From NCBI GenBank assembly GCA_964017155.1, contig OZ024862.1:26527933-26591932 (forward strand): a stretch of 64,000 bases of DNA, in the 5' to 3' direction. The notes beneath the pieces are model-generated. The model was not told the DNA's origin. It searched no databases and saw nothing but the letters and a program-made list of their open reading frames with translations. Origin of the DNA: Oasisia sp. SBJ-2009 (taxonomy: Eukaryota > Annelida > Polychaeta > Sabellida > Siboglinidae). Position 1 is the stretch's first letter. Each line of letters begins with the position of its first letter. Below, one piece after another: positions 12,601 through 23,300 of this stretch. Made by a program: the position numbers and the translations under genes.

Positions 12601-13461
12601 AATATGTTTAAGCAAGTATTTACCTGAGGAGTTACTTATATTTAGTTACTTCACTGGAGTATGTACAATTAAGTTCGTTAGTAACTTACCAACCTGACCA
12701 GACTCAGTATCTGATTCTGAATAATGGTTTATTTAATGGCTTATAGTTATGACGACAGTAATGAATTTGTACAGGTAGCCAAATGATGCATGGTAATTTA
12801 ACTGACAGTGACAGATTTCTGTTTACAAATAACAAATAATTGTCAACTTGAACTTCTCGTTGAACTGTTGTCAGTTTTGTCGTGTGCATGTCATCACTGT
12901 TATTGACAATGTCTTGACATTGTTGTCATTGATGTCAGTTTTGTGACTCTATCATCATCATGTACACATGTATATGAGTAATATTATAATTAATTTATAC
13001 TCCTGTCTGTCTACACTACTAGTCTTTACTCTTAGTTTATCACTTTATGTAGTGCCGTGCCTGCAATTATAGATGATTAAACCATTATTAAATTACGTAT
13101 GTGTCATAGACTGACATAGCAGACATTCAGACTTCTAAGCTTCTAAGCAAAAAGTAACTGTATGCTAGACAGAGGTAGAGCATCTTACATGAGTGTGGTC
13201 GGCATCTCGTGACCGAATATCATCCATCATCCGGTCGTGCACTACCCTCGCGAACCGGCTGCGTATCTGACTCTTTCCACGTAGAACGCTCCCCTCACTA
13301 GCAGACCTCGACACACGCATGATGATGCCTTTAGTCTGTCCGTCCGAAAAGCAACTGTTGTTGTCCCTGTCGCATCCAGCCTGCGTACTCACCACCAAAC
13401 ACGCCCTCACCAGTGCGAGCAAAGCCAAAGGGCAACAAACACAAAACTTCACCACACGCAT
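684..13461 (-). CDS. METTL9: METTL9, protein-histidine N-methyltransferase, six coding exons
   Basis: Coding exons on the minus strand: 13189-13461, 7384-7574, 3959-4059, 2839-2947, 1799-1983 and 684-949. All phases match and give 374 aa. The family (METTL9/DREV) is a SAM-dependent enzyme that methylates histidine in HxH motifs of proteins of the endomembrane system and mitochondria. Residues 1-28 form a hydrophobic signal-like N-terminus (starts MRVVKFCVCC). SAM motif I is DLGAGDG at 187-193, created across the exon 3/4 junction. Family signatures follow: DVISCLNLLDRCD at 240-252, PFKPYVEYGG, and FTRLPYLCEGD near the C-terminus. Length is somewhat above the usual ~318 aa because the N-terminal linker is longer. 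The start is the only ATG giving a signal-like N-terminus in exon 1. The donor of exon 5 is GC (1798-1797), not GT. Introns are loaded with transposons. Splice sites are inferred by eye; family assignment is firm. Confidence 0.93.
3189..3242. repeat. Perfect 24-bp hairpin in METTL9 intron 3
   Basis: Arms 3189-3212 and 3219-3242 are exact reverse complements (begins ACTGCGGGTCATTCAGTCC), separated by a 6-base loop TATTGT. It lies between coding exons 3 and 4. It could be a very short palindromic mobile element or an RNA stem-loop; the loop is small for a typical animal pre-miRNA. Confidence 0.85.
3408..3750. mobile_element. MITE with ~38-bp terminal inverted repeats
   Basis: The ends are near-exact reverse complements: 3408 begins TCATCCATAATTATCATC and the segment ending at 3750 reads GATGATAATTATGGATGA. 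The identity extends through the CACAAGCGTACAAAC motif. The interior has no coding capacity. It sits in METTL9 intron 3, just beyond the 24-bp hairpin. No clear target-site duplication; superfamily unknown. Confidence 0.8.
4123..6820. mobile_element. TTAA-flanked foldback element (Kolobok-like) carrying a nested hAT
   Basis: TTAA at 4123-4126 and 6817-6820 flanks inverted ends AGGACAA/TTGTCCT. The arms are long. 4127-4250 pairs with ~6690-6816 (shared CACATATACT and TAATAGAG stretches). A second paired block is ~4375-4528 with ~6188-6350, sharing the sequences around ATGACCAAACTTCGCAGGGCG. Without the nested hAT the element is ~1.14 kb and non-coding. TTAA targets are known for Kolobok and piggyBac; the AGGACAA ends resemble neither piggyBac's CCC start nor any named family I can confirm. 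It sits in METTL9 intron 2. Confidence 0.75.
4529..6090. mobile_element. Non-autonomous hAT element with 8-bp target duplication
   Basis: The 8-bp duplication AAGTCAAT is at 4529-4536 and 6083-6090. Element termini are CAGAGATGGAG (4537) and its reverse complement ending at 6082. Eight-base duplications with CAG-A-ATGG ends are diagnostic of the hAT superfamily. Sub-terminal zones are packed with TACTCGAGTACGAGTA-type repeats in both orientations (4560-4700 and 5930-6075). No transposase is seen in the 1546 bp. The middle (about 5338-5510) is related to 33578-33750. Confidence 0.88.
7040..7140. repeat. Dispersed repeat, copy 1 (paired with 9195-9330)
   Basis: The stretch around CAAGTCAAGGCCTGCAGTAGGTGA and CCAAGGCC-ACAGAGG recurs in the same orientation at about 9195-9330 with moderate divergence. 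Both lie in METTL9 introns. No ends can be defined. Confidence 0.5.
8776..9063. mobile_element. 272-bp hAT MITE, copy A
   Basis: Element 8784-9055, exactly 272 bp. Ends CATAACTTTATGCAG and CTGCATAAAGCCCTG form an imperfect inverted repeat. It is flanked by GTGCCACC (8776-8783) and GTGCCACG (9056-9063), an 8-bp duplication with one later mismatch. It has the same length and is co-linear with the copy at 12223-12494. Both lie in METTL9 intron 1. No coding capacity. Confidence 0.85.
9350..10369. mobile_element. Putative ~1-kb element with ATTGTCC...CTAATAGACGC inverted ends
   Basis: The left end carries ATTGTCCCTAATAGACGC, and the right end read on the other strand carries ATTGTCC followed by CTAATAGACGCCC. 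A second copy of the CGCGTCTATTA motif lies at ~9400. The interior shows no open frame of note. Borders and target duplication are not resolved. Located in METTL9 intron 1. Confidence 0.45.
10660..11400 (-). pseudogene. Decayed LINE reverse transcriptase fragment
   Basis: Minus-strand frames read RT blocks in order. 11347 downwards: LPKKKPLEHIRTDLRPISLT, then NQYGSIKKSSTTHALVDLL. After a frameshift: FGLPNILMKWIASLLK, a GV-Q-T block, and the catalytic box as YKYVDDTCII (~10745). This is a non-LTR RT of the CR1/L2 group. Frameshifts, the loss of the block between the two frames and absent endonuclease show it is dead. It lies inside METTL9 intron 1 in the gene's own orientation. Confidence 0.8.
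12215..12502. mobile_element. 272-bp hAT MITE, copy B
   Basis: Element 12223-12494 (272 bp) is flanked by a perfect 8-bp duplication CAGATGGT (12215-12222, 12495-12502). Termini GACAGCTTTATGCAG and CTGCATAAGGCTCTG. Internal blocks match copy A at 8784-9055 (hydrophilic GTGTCCACCA and TGACTGGC blocks, the TTTGTAGTT block). Non-coding, METTL9 intron 1. Confidence 0.88.
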
Positions 13462-13700
13462 TCAACAATTTTCGCTTCCTATCACATGTGCCAACACTTC
13501 TGATTCGCTGACATCTGCCACGCGAATATAAGTATCGCCATCTAGTGGATACACATCTTCCTATTTTACGCCGCTGTTTGTATCGCCCTCTATCGGAAAT
13601 ATTTGCCATTAATTTGTTGGGGGAGGGGCACAGAGTAAGGGGACATGTCAAAGATATAAATAGGACACACTAGTTTATAGGTGCTAACCACTCATGTATA
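13462..13700 (-). promoter_or_regulatory. Presumed METTL9 5' UTR and promoter
   Basis: Sequence directly upstream of the METTL9 ATG (13461). It is richer in CpG and GC than the surrounding introns. No TATA box or mapped start can be given. Inference from position only. Confidence 0.35.
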
Positions 13701-16533
13701 AGTGCCCATTTTTGGTTGCTCTTATGTGGAATAAGGTATAGGTTTATGGTTTATGTTTGGTTGAAGGTACTTTTGGCAAGATTGACATTATAAGGTGTTT
13801 TCCATGCATTTGATAGGCATTTGTATGTGTGGTTAACAAGAAGCCACTACCAGTTTATACAGTGCCAGTGGTGGGTGTGGGATGATTAATGATGTAACTC
13901 TGTGGGACAGATCAACAATAGTATATGACCGTAGTATATGGAAGAGTTTAATTACTAATATCATTCCGTAGTATTAACTTAGGGTAGGAAGTAGGTACAG
14001 AGGGGTAGATAGACTATGAACAATAAGTTATTATAATGCTTGTATAGTGGTCCAAAGGTGCACCAAGATCAATTTGTTATAGCTCATAGTTGTGTTCCCT
14101 TATTGGGCTAGGGAACAGAGGGTCATTGGACCCTCACAAGGTTGGATCCACACTCCACATGTACAGCCCCTTCTAGGGCTAACATAGTTGTTTAGGACCC
14201 CCATTTGTTGCAATTTTAAAGACTTTAAAAATGTTTTTAGTGTAAATTTACATAAACATGTCTCATGCATAAGGAGGCATCATTGTAGCAATTTCTTTCA
14301 CCTGTAATACATGTTAATGACCAACCAACCTCCTATGTATTTTGGGTCTGGTGCACTTATCCCTAAACATAACACAAACACAGTAAGTTGAGCTGGAGAA
14401 CAACTGTAAATCTGTATTTTTATTGAATCATCCACAGACATATCGCTATAGAGTGTGACAGAGTCTTAATGTCTGTTGACACAGCAAGTCACCATTCCAC
14501 CATGCAGATGTTCATTTTGTAGATAGCCATTTTGAAGGGTTTTCTCTCTATCTGCCAATTTCTGAACAACACCTAATGTTGGTAAACCTACACTAACATT
14601 ACACATGCACGTTCTCTAAGTGTTCCATTATTAGCACCATGAAGGAAGTCAGAGAAAAGTGGTCCATTTGCACCATAACACAAAGGAAGTCTGGAGACCC
14701 ATACATACTATGTAGCCCATGGTTGCTGCATCATATAATAATAGGTTAAAAGACACATTGAGCAATTAGACCAAACTGTCCATAACATATGTTACAAGCT
14801 GCAAAACAGGATGGTATAGTAGTATCTCCCTGCTTGCTAAATGTAGGTGGTTACAATTGAAATGCATCCATCCACCAAGCGTAAATACCTTGTTGTTTGC
14901 AAACAGGCTAAACCCAGATTGACACATTTATATAAGAGACATCTCTCTATGACATATCACATGCTCAGCCTATTGCAACCAACCAACGATTAACCATGCA
15001 GCAGTCAGTTCTCACAAATAACCTACAATATCAAGTACCCCACTGCCGTGTGTCACCGGCAGTGACTGACTGTGACAGTGGTTCACACAACCCAAGTGAG
15101 TGGATATCCCAGAATGCACATTGTCACCCCATCACATTCTTAGAATGCTAGGACTAGCACCTTGGTGTTACGTATAGCAAAATCTCCAATATGGAGCACC
15201 AATTCACAACAATGGACGGCTGCTGGTTGTGTGGATCTGTAACTGGGTCTGTAAGCTTCTGCGCCGCTGTAAATACAACACAGGAGAACTTTGCATCCGG
15301 GTGGCCCTCTCATGTATCGGGTCTACAGGCTCCCTACGTGCTCGTGCACAGGACTAATTTTCTACAGTTGCCGAGATGTTGCAGCAGCACCTCGGATGAA
15401 CAGTTATACTCAGTCGTGAGATCAAACAATTGCTGCCTTGCGGTTGCTTCATGAGAGAATGAAAAATGACACTTAAATAGTAGAGAAATCATCGCGAAAT
15501 GTTGTCGAACTGTACAGATGGCTTCTTTAAGATCGCAATGACACGTATGCATGAATATAATACAAGGACATGTTGTGCTGCAGTTCAACGATGGGTAGAT
15601 GTCCATTTATCTCACAGAAAATGGCATACATATTCAGGAAACGGTCTCATTAACAACTGGCATACTATAATGACAACACATATACAGGTCTTCCTGCAAT
15701 TCAGACTTTACCTTTTTAATAGAATTTGTTATAATATCATTTTTTTAATCTAACCACCATGTTTCCTACCATAGACTGGTACATACAAGAAAAGCCAGTG
15801 TGATATTATCATGCAAACTGTAATTATGAGCCCCTGGCATGTTTCACAATAAATCAAGGGCTGCCGTAAACAGTCATGATGGATTAATCTTTAAAAACAA
15901 TTAAAACACATATACAATCATAGGACACTTCTGTAAGTTACACACTAACAATGTTTAATGACGTGTTACAATCATGCATTGGCTATACAACAGTTTACCC
16001 TTTTTTTGCATTTCTTGTTGTTGCTGTATTTTTAACCAGTGCCTTTACCTGCCGCCAATACTCTTGGATATTGTTCCATGAAATCTCTGTTAGTAACATA
16101 TGACTGTGTTAATTTTGGAACCTGCACGAACTCTGTTGGCTGCGTTTTACAGGGTGAACCAGCATTACAGCTGCTTCTAAATCCCTGCCACACCAACAGA
16201 TATAGTGCTGTTGAAGCAGAGCTGTTCCGAGCCGCCCAAACAGTTGCTGACTTGGCCAGCTGCAGTAACAGCTGCTCACACCAACTGCAACATAACTTAT
16301 GCTCACTCTCACAAACAACTGTCACACGAATAAAATAATTACCTAGTTGATAATATACAAGTATGCGCAATGCATAAACAGTCCAGTTGCGTCAATCTTT
16401 GTGCCGTATTCCGTTCTCGTGGTCTGTACATATCGCATCGTCGTCATAGCCAAAGCCACCATGGCAACCGGCAACACCATGTCACCGGTGGCGACGGTTG
16501 CCATGGCAGCAGATCCTCACACCGTCGGTCGTC
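13701..16533. other. Intergenic, including likely TP53INP 3' UTR
   Basis: No supported coding frame. A minus-strand AATAAA-like signal occurs near 14418 and is one candidate 3' end for TP53INP. Within the proximal 3' UTR, 16459-16470 and 16495-16506 are exact 12-bp inverted repeats (CCATGGCAACCG) with a 24-base loop. This may form a stem in the mRNA. Confidence 0.45.
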
Positions 16534-17858
16534 CTAGCAACGCCTGTTGTTGCAGACACCACTTGGTTTGATTGCATATTTCTTGCTGCGTTGGTGACGT
16601 TTGGCGTGGGCCTGGTAGTCACGTACCTTGTTGTTGCGTTCCAGGTTTTTTCGACCGATCCGGCGGTCGGCGTGTCGCTTCTCAGCGGCTTGCATAATTT
16701 TCACAGACTTAACGTGCGGCGTGAGTCCAACGTGCGCCGCGACGGCGTGCGGGCGGTGCACGGGCTGCGCCAGCACCGCCATCGGTTCCGGCAGACGAGC
16801 GTCCGAATCGTCGTCGGATGACGCGGCACTATCTACCCCGGTGCTGCCTGGACGCCGCCGGGGCGCGGTGTACACCGACATACTCGGGTGCTCTATGAGC
16901 AGGTCCTCCATGGGGCTGCTCTGCACATGCTCCGGCGACGTACCCCCTGCAGTGAAACAAGGCGGCGGGGTCACTAACCAACTCTCCTCCAGACTGGGGT
17001 ACACAACATGTTCGGGGAGCGACTGATCGCTCGAGTCGTCGCTCATCTGGTCGCCCCTCAACGCCGACTCCCTAGAACCGGATCGGGACCTACACACGGA
17101 CGACACATGACGCGACCCTCGCTTACTCCACCGGGCCAGCTTCAGCCTCAGCTGAGGGCTGTTCTCCCGACCTACAAATGACATCGGTGACGGTTAGCGG
17201 ACAGAGTTCCGGCGGGCAGGCGCACACCACATGCCACCTACGAGGAGAAAACCAATCAAAGACTGCAAAGTATATCTTAACAACACGGAACACCACAGCA
17301 ACAGACGGGTAGAAACAAACACGTAAAACTGCTGTAACGTACTGCATGGACTTCTTTTGTCAAAATTGGGTTCACGAATTTGAAAGGATTACCTAAGGTT
17401 ATTCTATGTTAGTTGGATTGTGTTCTACTAGATATCATTTGACACTGCTTCACTACTACTACATTATATGCCTTACAACCTAAACGTTCTGTCTTTTGTG
17501 TTTACATCAGACCTGCTAAGTCTCACTGGTTAGCTGTGAATCTCATGGGTTCTAAAGATTTGACAGGCTCACAGGGATGTGGAAAAATGCTCATGTATTT
17601 TGAGTGCAATTTTTAATACTAACTAAGTTTTCACGAGTTTTGTTTAGAATGCATGCCAGTGCATGCTTCATTGAACTACAGAATAACTGCACTGAATGAA
17701 ATGTACATGACCTATCAGAATATTATGAAAAAAAAATTATATTTACGTTATATGTATATATATATATATTTCGTAAACAGAAAGTGCTAAATTTACATAT
17801 ATATATATTATATATATACACTTATATATATATATACATGTATATATATATATATATC

Positions 17859-17889
<31 letters not shown>

Positions 17890-18165
17890 CATAAACCGAA
17901 AATGCTAAATGGCTACATTTTTTTGTATAATTCTCACGTTATTTTGTAAAATGTCAAGGGTGACCATGTTTACAGTGTGTGTTCGCATCGGAGTTGGCAG
18001 ATCTGGTTTACTTTTCACTATCGACTACTATTGTAACCTTTGGTATTCACTGATAGCAATATCATTTATCGATTGAATATGACACTCGCCCTGAATATCT
18101 TATATTCATGTGTATCACTTAAGAGTTAACTACCAGAAATTCTTCTCTGCTGTTTATCCCTGTTC

Positions 18166-18233
<68 letters not shown>

Positions 18234-20096
18234 TGATTTGTTTATCAATATATCACTAGCAATTATTTATAAGAAACTTGTATCATATGTAACATAAAAC
18301 CATGTATTTTTTAAATAACAGAAGCCTTAATTGACGACTGCAAATTATGTCTGTTTTGAGATAAAATTACTTAGTTTTATTACAGTAGCATACTAATTTA
18401 GTCTTCAGCCAAAATTCTGAATGTTTGACTGCTAAATTAATTTATGTTCACAGACATGCAGAGGACAAAGACAGGTTGAGACAGATCATGCAAAAGTGAA
18501 TTACACAAACAAAGTTCTCCATGAGGGTATTTTACATGGTGTGATAACACATCAATAAAATGCTTACTCTTAAATCACGTAATAATTTATATATGCCACA
18601 TAAAATAATAGATTTCTGTGTGTATTAATTTTTCTTGGCCAAAAGGTTTGCAGTTTGCTCTGATGGAACCACATAAGATTGTGGTTCCACCTAGCTGACA
18701 ATGAAAGCATTAATAGCTCTACATATGGTGCCACCTGGTGACCATGTTAAAAAAATACCATTCAAGGAGAACTAAACAGCAAGCACACAAGGTAGCTGGA
18801 CACTATACAGGCTGGAAACACAAAGCAATGCATGAGTACAGTGGCAGGCGCTAGGTCTGACGACAAGCAAAGATACATTCCATTGCATGGTCCTGTTCTA
18901 CTGTGCTCACTTTCACACGATGTGTTGTATTCGTATGACACACTTAACTGGGAAACTACACAATTAACATGACATCTCTGTATTGTAAATACTATACCCA
19001 CATCTAAGTGCTGACATTAACTGACATAATTAGTCATCCACACAGCCCCCACACTAAAATAGAAATAGCATGACTGTCAGCCTGTTGGGCACATGTGCAC
19101 TATGTATACATATGTTTGTAAACAGAAGCTGAACTTGACCTAGCTGCCTGCCACGTAAGTAATAATGTATGTATGGCTGACAATGCGAGATAGGAATCCT
19201 TCGCTGCATGCAGACTCGCAGTATTTTTGACTTGCACAGTTGCTGGTAAGAAATCAGCAGTTGTCATAGGGACCTAGCTGTGTGGAACTCGCTATAAAGA
19301 GATGGCTGCTAGGACAACCAAACTGATCAATTCTGTTCTTAATTAATATAGCTGTATCAGCCTGTATGTTACATTTTGTTTGACTACTGCAAAACAACTT
19401 ATTTCTATTTTACGGCCACACAATAATATGTCATTGGGTCATGTGCAGGTCAAACAAATCAGCTTAATTAGCACCAGTATCACTTTACTGTTGTGTTTGC
19501 TGAAATGCAAAATTCAACCACTTAACCTATAGTTCTAACACTGGAAACGACTAATTTCACTTAAACAGGTTTAGAGCTGGGGACGCTGCACATACTCCAT
19601 GCTGGTAGCAACATTCTGGGTCCACAAACATGTAGTCTCTAAACACAGACATGCGATCAAGTTCGCTGCCCTAATAATGAAACACAATGAAAAGATGAGT
19701 GGGAAAAGGACGCTTGGAACTTGGAAGACAGCAGAGGGTAAGCTCACTGATTTGCACAACAGTACTGGCTGCAGACATGGCAACATGCCTAAGGAAGTAT
19801 TTTCAGAAGTAGAGAACAAAGAAGGACAAGAAACACAAAGCACATTAAAGCACACAAAATTAACATTTTCTGAAACAAAACTAGACATTTCAAGATTGAT
19901 GCACTTCAGATCTGAAGAAATATGATTGAAACTTTAAATTAGCTGACTACCAATCGCTGCTGCTGATTACACAATATAAACATTTATGATAACACATCAC
20001 ACGTCTTACTAACAATGCCACAATTTTAAAGCTTATTTTGAATTCAACCTCATCACTCTTATAAATATAAGTAACATAAATCTACATTAATACATA

Positions 20097-20130
<34 letters not shown>

Positions 20131-20325
20131 TTTATATATAAATATAATTATCAGCAATTAAAATAGAGTGGAACTAAAATACGTACTCGACTTGTCAACA
20201 AGCACCCATTCATCCTCGGCCGGGGATGTCTTGAGTCGTGGTTCGCCCGCAGCGCCATCTGATGGGCCGCACAATTCCTCTGCAGCTCCCCCTCCGAAGA
20301 GGAAGTTCGAAAGTCCGCTAAGCAT
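16534..20325 (-). CDS. TP53INP: TP53INP, tumour protein p53-inducible nuclear protein family
   Basis: Two coding exons: 20187-20325 (139 bp, phase 1 donor GTACGT) and 16534-17171 (acceptor TTTGTAG). They give 258 aa against ~240 for human TP53INP1. Exon 1 starts MLSGLSNFLFGG and holds the LC3/GABARAP-interacting motif DEWVLV (W40-x-x-V43) in an acidic setting. Exon 2 carries the family's central block EESWLVTPPPCFTAGG (109-123) and SSPMEDLLIEHPSMSVY (131-147), and a basic C-terminal tail with a RKNLERNN segment. In vertebrates the family shuttles between nucleus and autophagosomes, promotes autophagy via Atg8 proteins and co-activates p53 or nuclear receptors. Vertebrates have INP1 and INP2; this may be the single invertebrate ancestor type. 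Exon 2 is markedly more GC-rich than its surroundings. A serine/arginine-rich stretch (62-90) precedes the conserved block. The start is the first ATG in frame with an MxxxLS opening. Confidence 0.92.
17172..20186. other. TP53INP intron
   Basis: AT-rich intron with no supported exon. It holds (TA)n microsatellites at about 17753-17890, 18170-18227 and 20098-20145. Confidence 0.6.
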
Positions 20326-23300
20326 TTTGATCTGCAACACAAGCACACTGCCATCATCTTGCGAGCAACGCTTGAAGTAGTATCAGGTTCACAGAGGGTC
20401 AGCTTGACCATCAATGATCAGCGTGCCAGATGAGCCAATTAATTCGCTTAATAACGCCAAGCCATACAACTGCATATGCACACCATTAATCTGTCCTGAC
20501 CTCACCAGATATCATAATGCCAAGCAGCCTAATGACATTCAACTAATTGTGTGCCGCCTTCAAGAGAGGTTAATGGTAATGTGATGTGTTGCCCATGGCA
20601 ACCAATGGTGTTGTCATGCAGGCAAGGCTGAGGTAATGGCCAGGACTTGACCTCTACAGCTTCCTGGGCCAGGTTGTAGCTGTTATGTTACTCGTATTCG
20701 TCAGTCAGGACCGTGGCCAGTTCGGTTGAGGCTCGACACAAGAGGGTCACTGGCTACCTGCCCAAGGCCTGCTGGCTGTGGCTATCTTAGATCAATGTAT
20801 AGTCCATGATAAGTTGCCTTACTTAGGGTCTTAGATCTACCTACGCAGTACTGCCAGTATGTATGGTAGCAGCAACATCCATAGCTCACTGGAATTAGGT
20901 TCATAGGGTGCGGAGTGTGCTCCCACTCCTACTGTGTGTATGGCGTACAATTCCTAGTAACACTGCATTAAGTAATCAAACACGTCATACACAAAATGTG
21001 TGCTAATCTGCATACATCAATAAGTTATCCCAGATCTGCCTGCAAGGGATGACCTATATTATATATATATATATAACAGTTTTTTTATATAACTTTCTAA
21101 AGCGCATGTAGCAATGCGTGGAGTGATTTGCATTATGTTGGTGGTTTCATTATTTGATCTCGTCAATCAGTACTTCTGTTCAAAACTAGTACGTCTGCTG
21201 TAATTCCAAATATATCTACGGGAGGTTTATTTTCATGAAACATGCACTACATATGGTAAATTGATCCTCATGGATGATTGTCTGACTAACACAAAACTGC
21301 CTTTTATTGATCCATATTATAGTTAGCAAGCCTAAAACATAACCGTTACAATATGCAAGTAATGAAAAATTACATAACTGCCCTGTTAATTCTGCACTGT
21401 AACTGACATGACCTATAGATAAGTGGCATAATTCATGAACAATCTGAGCTGTACGTTGACCAAGTAGTGCACACAGAGACTTATGTATGACATCAATCTC
21501 TGTTCAAACACTCTTACTTATGTAAGTATAGCAGGCAAACCATTCTTATGCTGCACTGCTATAGATATCATTATTAATATATCAGCAATCATTTCTTCAA
21601 CTGATCAAGCAATGTGCTGCTGCAATAATTAAAGCAAGATCACAATTTTGATCGAACCAGTGGCCATGGCAATGACCCCGAGGTGTCCGTGATAGTGAGC
21701 CATTCAACACGAGTGCCTTAACTGACTGGACAATGAACTGGTCCAATTTGAGTAACGGTCGAGTGACCTCGTATTGTATCTACAGCACTTGTTGACATCA
21801 ACGTACCTGGCAGCATCGTAACATTCACAACCACAAAGTCTACACTCATGCATCTTATCAGTTGGCAATCTTTATTCCGTGACTTCAGTGCTGACCAAAT
21901 AACAACCTGAAGGTGTCCCCTATACTGCTAACCAAAACAAGTATCTCACTGTTGACCGAAAGTAAGTATACCTTTCACTCACACTACTGACCAATCAAAA
22001 CCATTTCCCCAACTACTGACATAATGACAACCATTCTCTTCCGGTTGACAACATAATTTAACAACCATGACGAAATTCTCTCGTCTGACCTTGTGGGCAA
22101 CCAAGCAGCGCTCCACTCTCTTGGCTCACAGGGTTGACTGAATAACAACCATTGCTTGTCAACAACAAGTCAACAACCTCCACTCCCTGATTCACATTGA
22201 CAGGATAACAACCATCGTTTGTCAAGCAACAACTTCCAAATTCTGACTCACACACACTAAACCAAATAATAACCATGGCTTGTCAACAACAACACCCCCT
22301 CTCTGTGTATGTCTTTGATCTGTTACACATTCATGTCATTCTATAGGTGTTAGGCTGTAGACTCCACACACCTTCCAGGGCTAATGTAGGAGTTGTGCAG
22401 TTCAATATCACGTCACACAAAATGACTATAAAGGCAAGAATTTTTAAAGGGATCTCCACATTTATTTGCAGGTATATGTTCAGTGCAATATGTAACGTTT
22501 GCTGCTGGCTGATGTGGTGGTTTTGTCAATATTCAAGATAGATGACAATTATTATTAGTGCAACTGGGTGACCTTTATTAAATATCAATTCAGGATTACA
22601 GAAAATTTGTAACAATAGCATAACACTTTTGTGTGTGACAGTTTGTGTGTGCGTGCGTGCGTAGCAATCAATAATGAATGAATGGGAAAATAGTATGTGC
22701 CCATCCTATACAATAACAGTGGGGTATTAATCTTGTCAGCAAAGTAAACAAAGGAAACATGTAGTCATTCACTGAGATATGTTTACCAGATAAACTAAGT
22801 GCAGTAAACTTAATACACTCAGCCGTATATAATTATATGTATCCCTGTGTAAGTGCAGTCCAAAGATACACTTTTCTTTGGGAGGACATTTTCTATTGAG
22901 GAGGTATATATAAGTGTAAACAAAATTATTTTTACACATATTAAGGGACAGATCAAAGACAGGGGAAACTACCCCAAATGCTCAATACATATTAGTCACC
23001 CTACAGGGAGTGTACAATTTCCACTATGATTGAGGATGGGTTGGCTGGTGACCAACCTGATTATAAGCCTCTATAAGTCTACATCAAGTTGTAAAATAAC
23101 AATTGCACCAATGTTTCAAGCATTGGCAAATTCCAAGGAGGAGATTTCACTTACTGGTTTGGTACACATGGGTTAACTTACTGTAGCTGGCTTCGGGTAT
23201 TAATAGCGACATACTGCTGATGTCATCGAGAGCTATTATATATAGACTGGTGCATGTAGACCTACAGCAACTTAAAAAGACCCTGTCAACTCAGGCATAC

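Noticed and set aside
13319..13651. Antisense and alternate-frame ORFs over METTL9 exon 1
   Set aside because: They are shadows of the conserved exon in a GC-rich region.
16032..16370. Overlapping open frames on both strands downstream of TP53INP
   Set aside because: No domain, no splice support, position in the presumed 3' UTR; antisense overlaps suggest composition effects.
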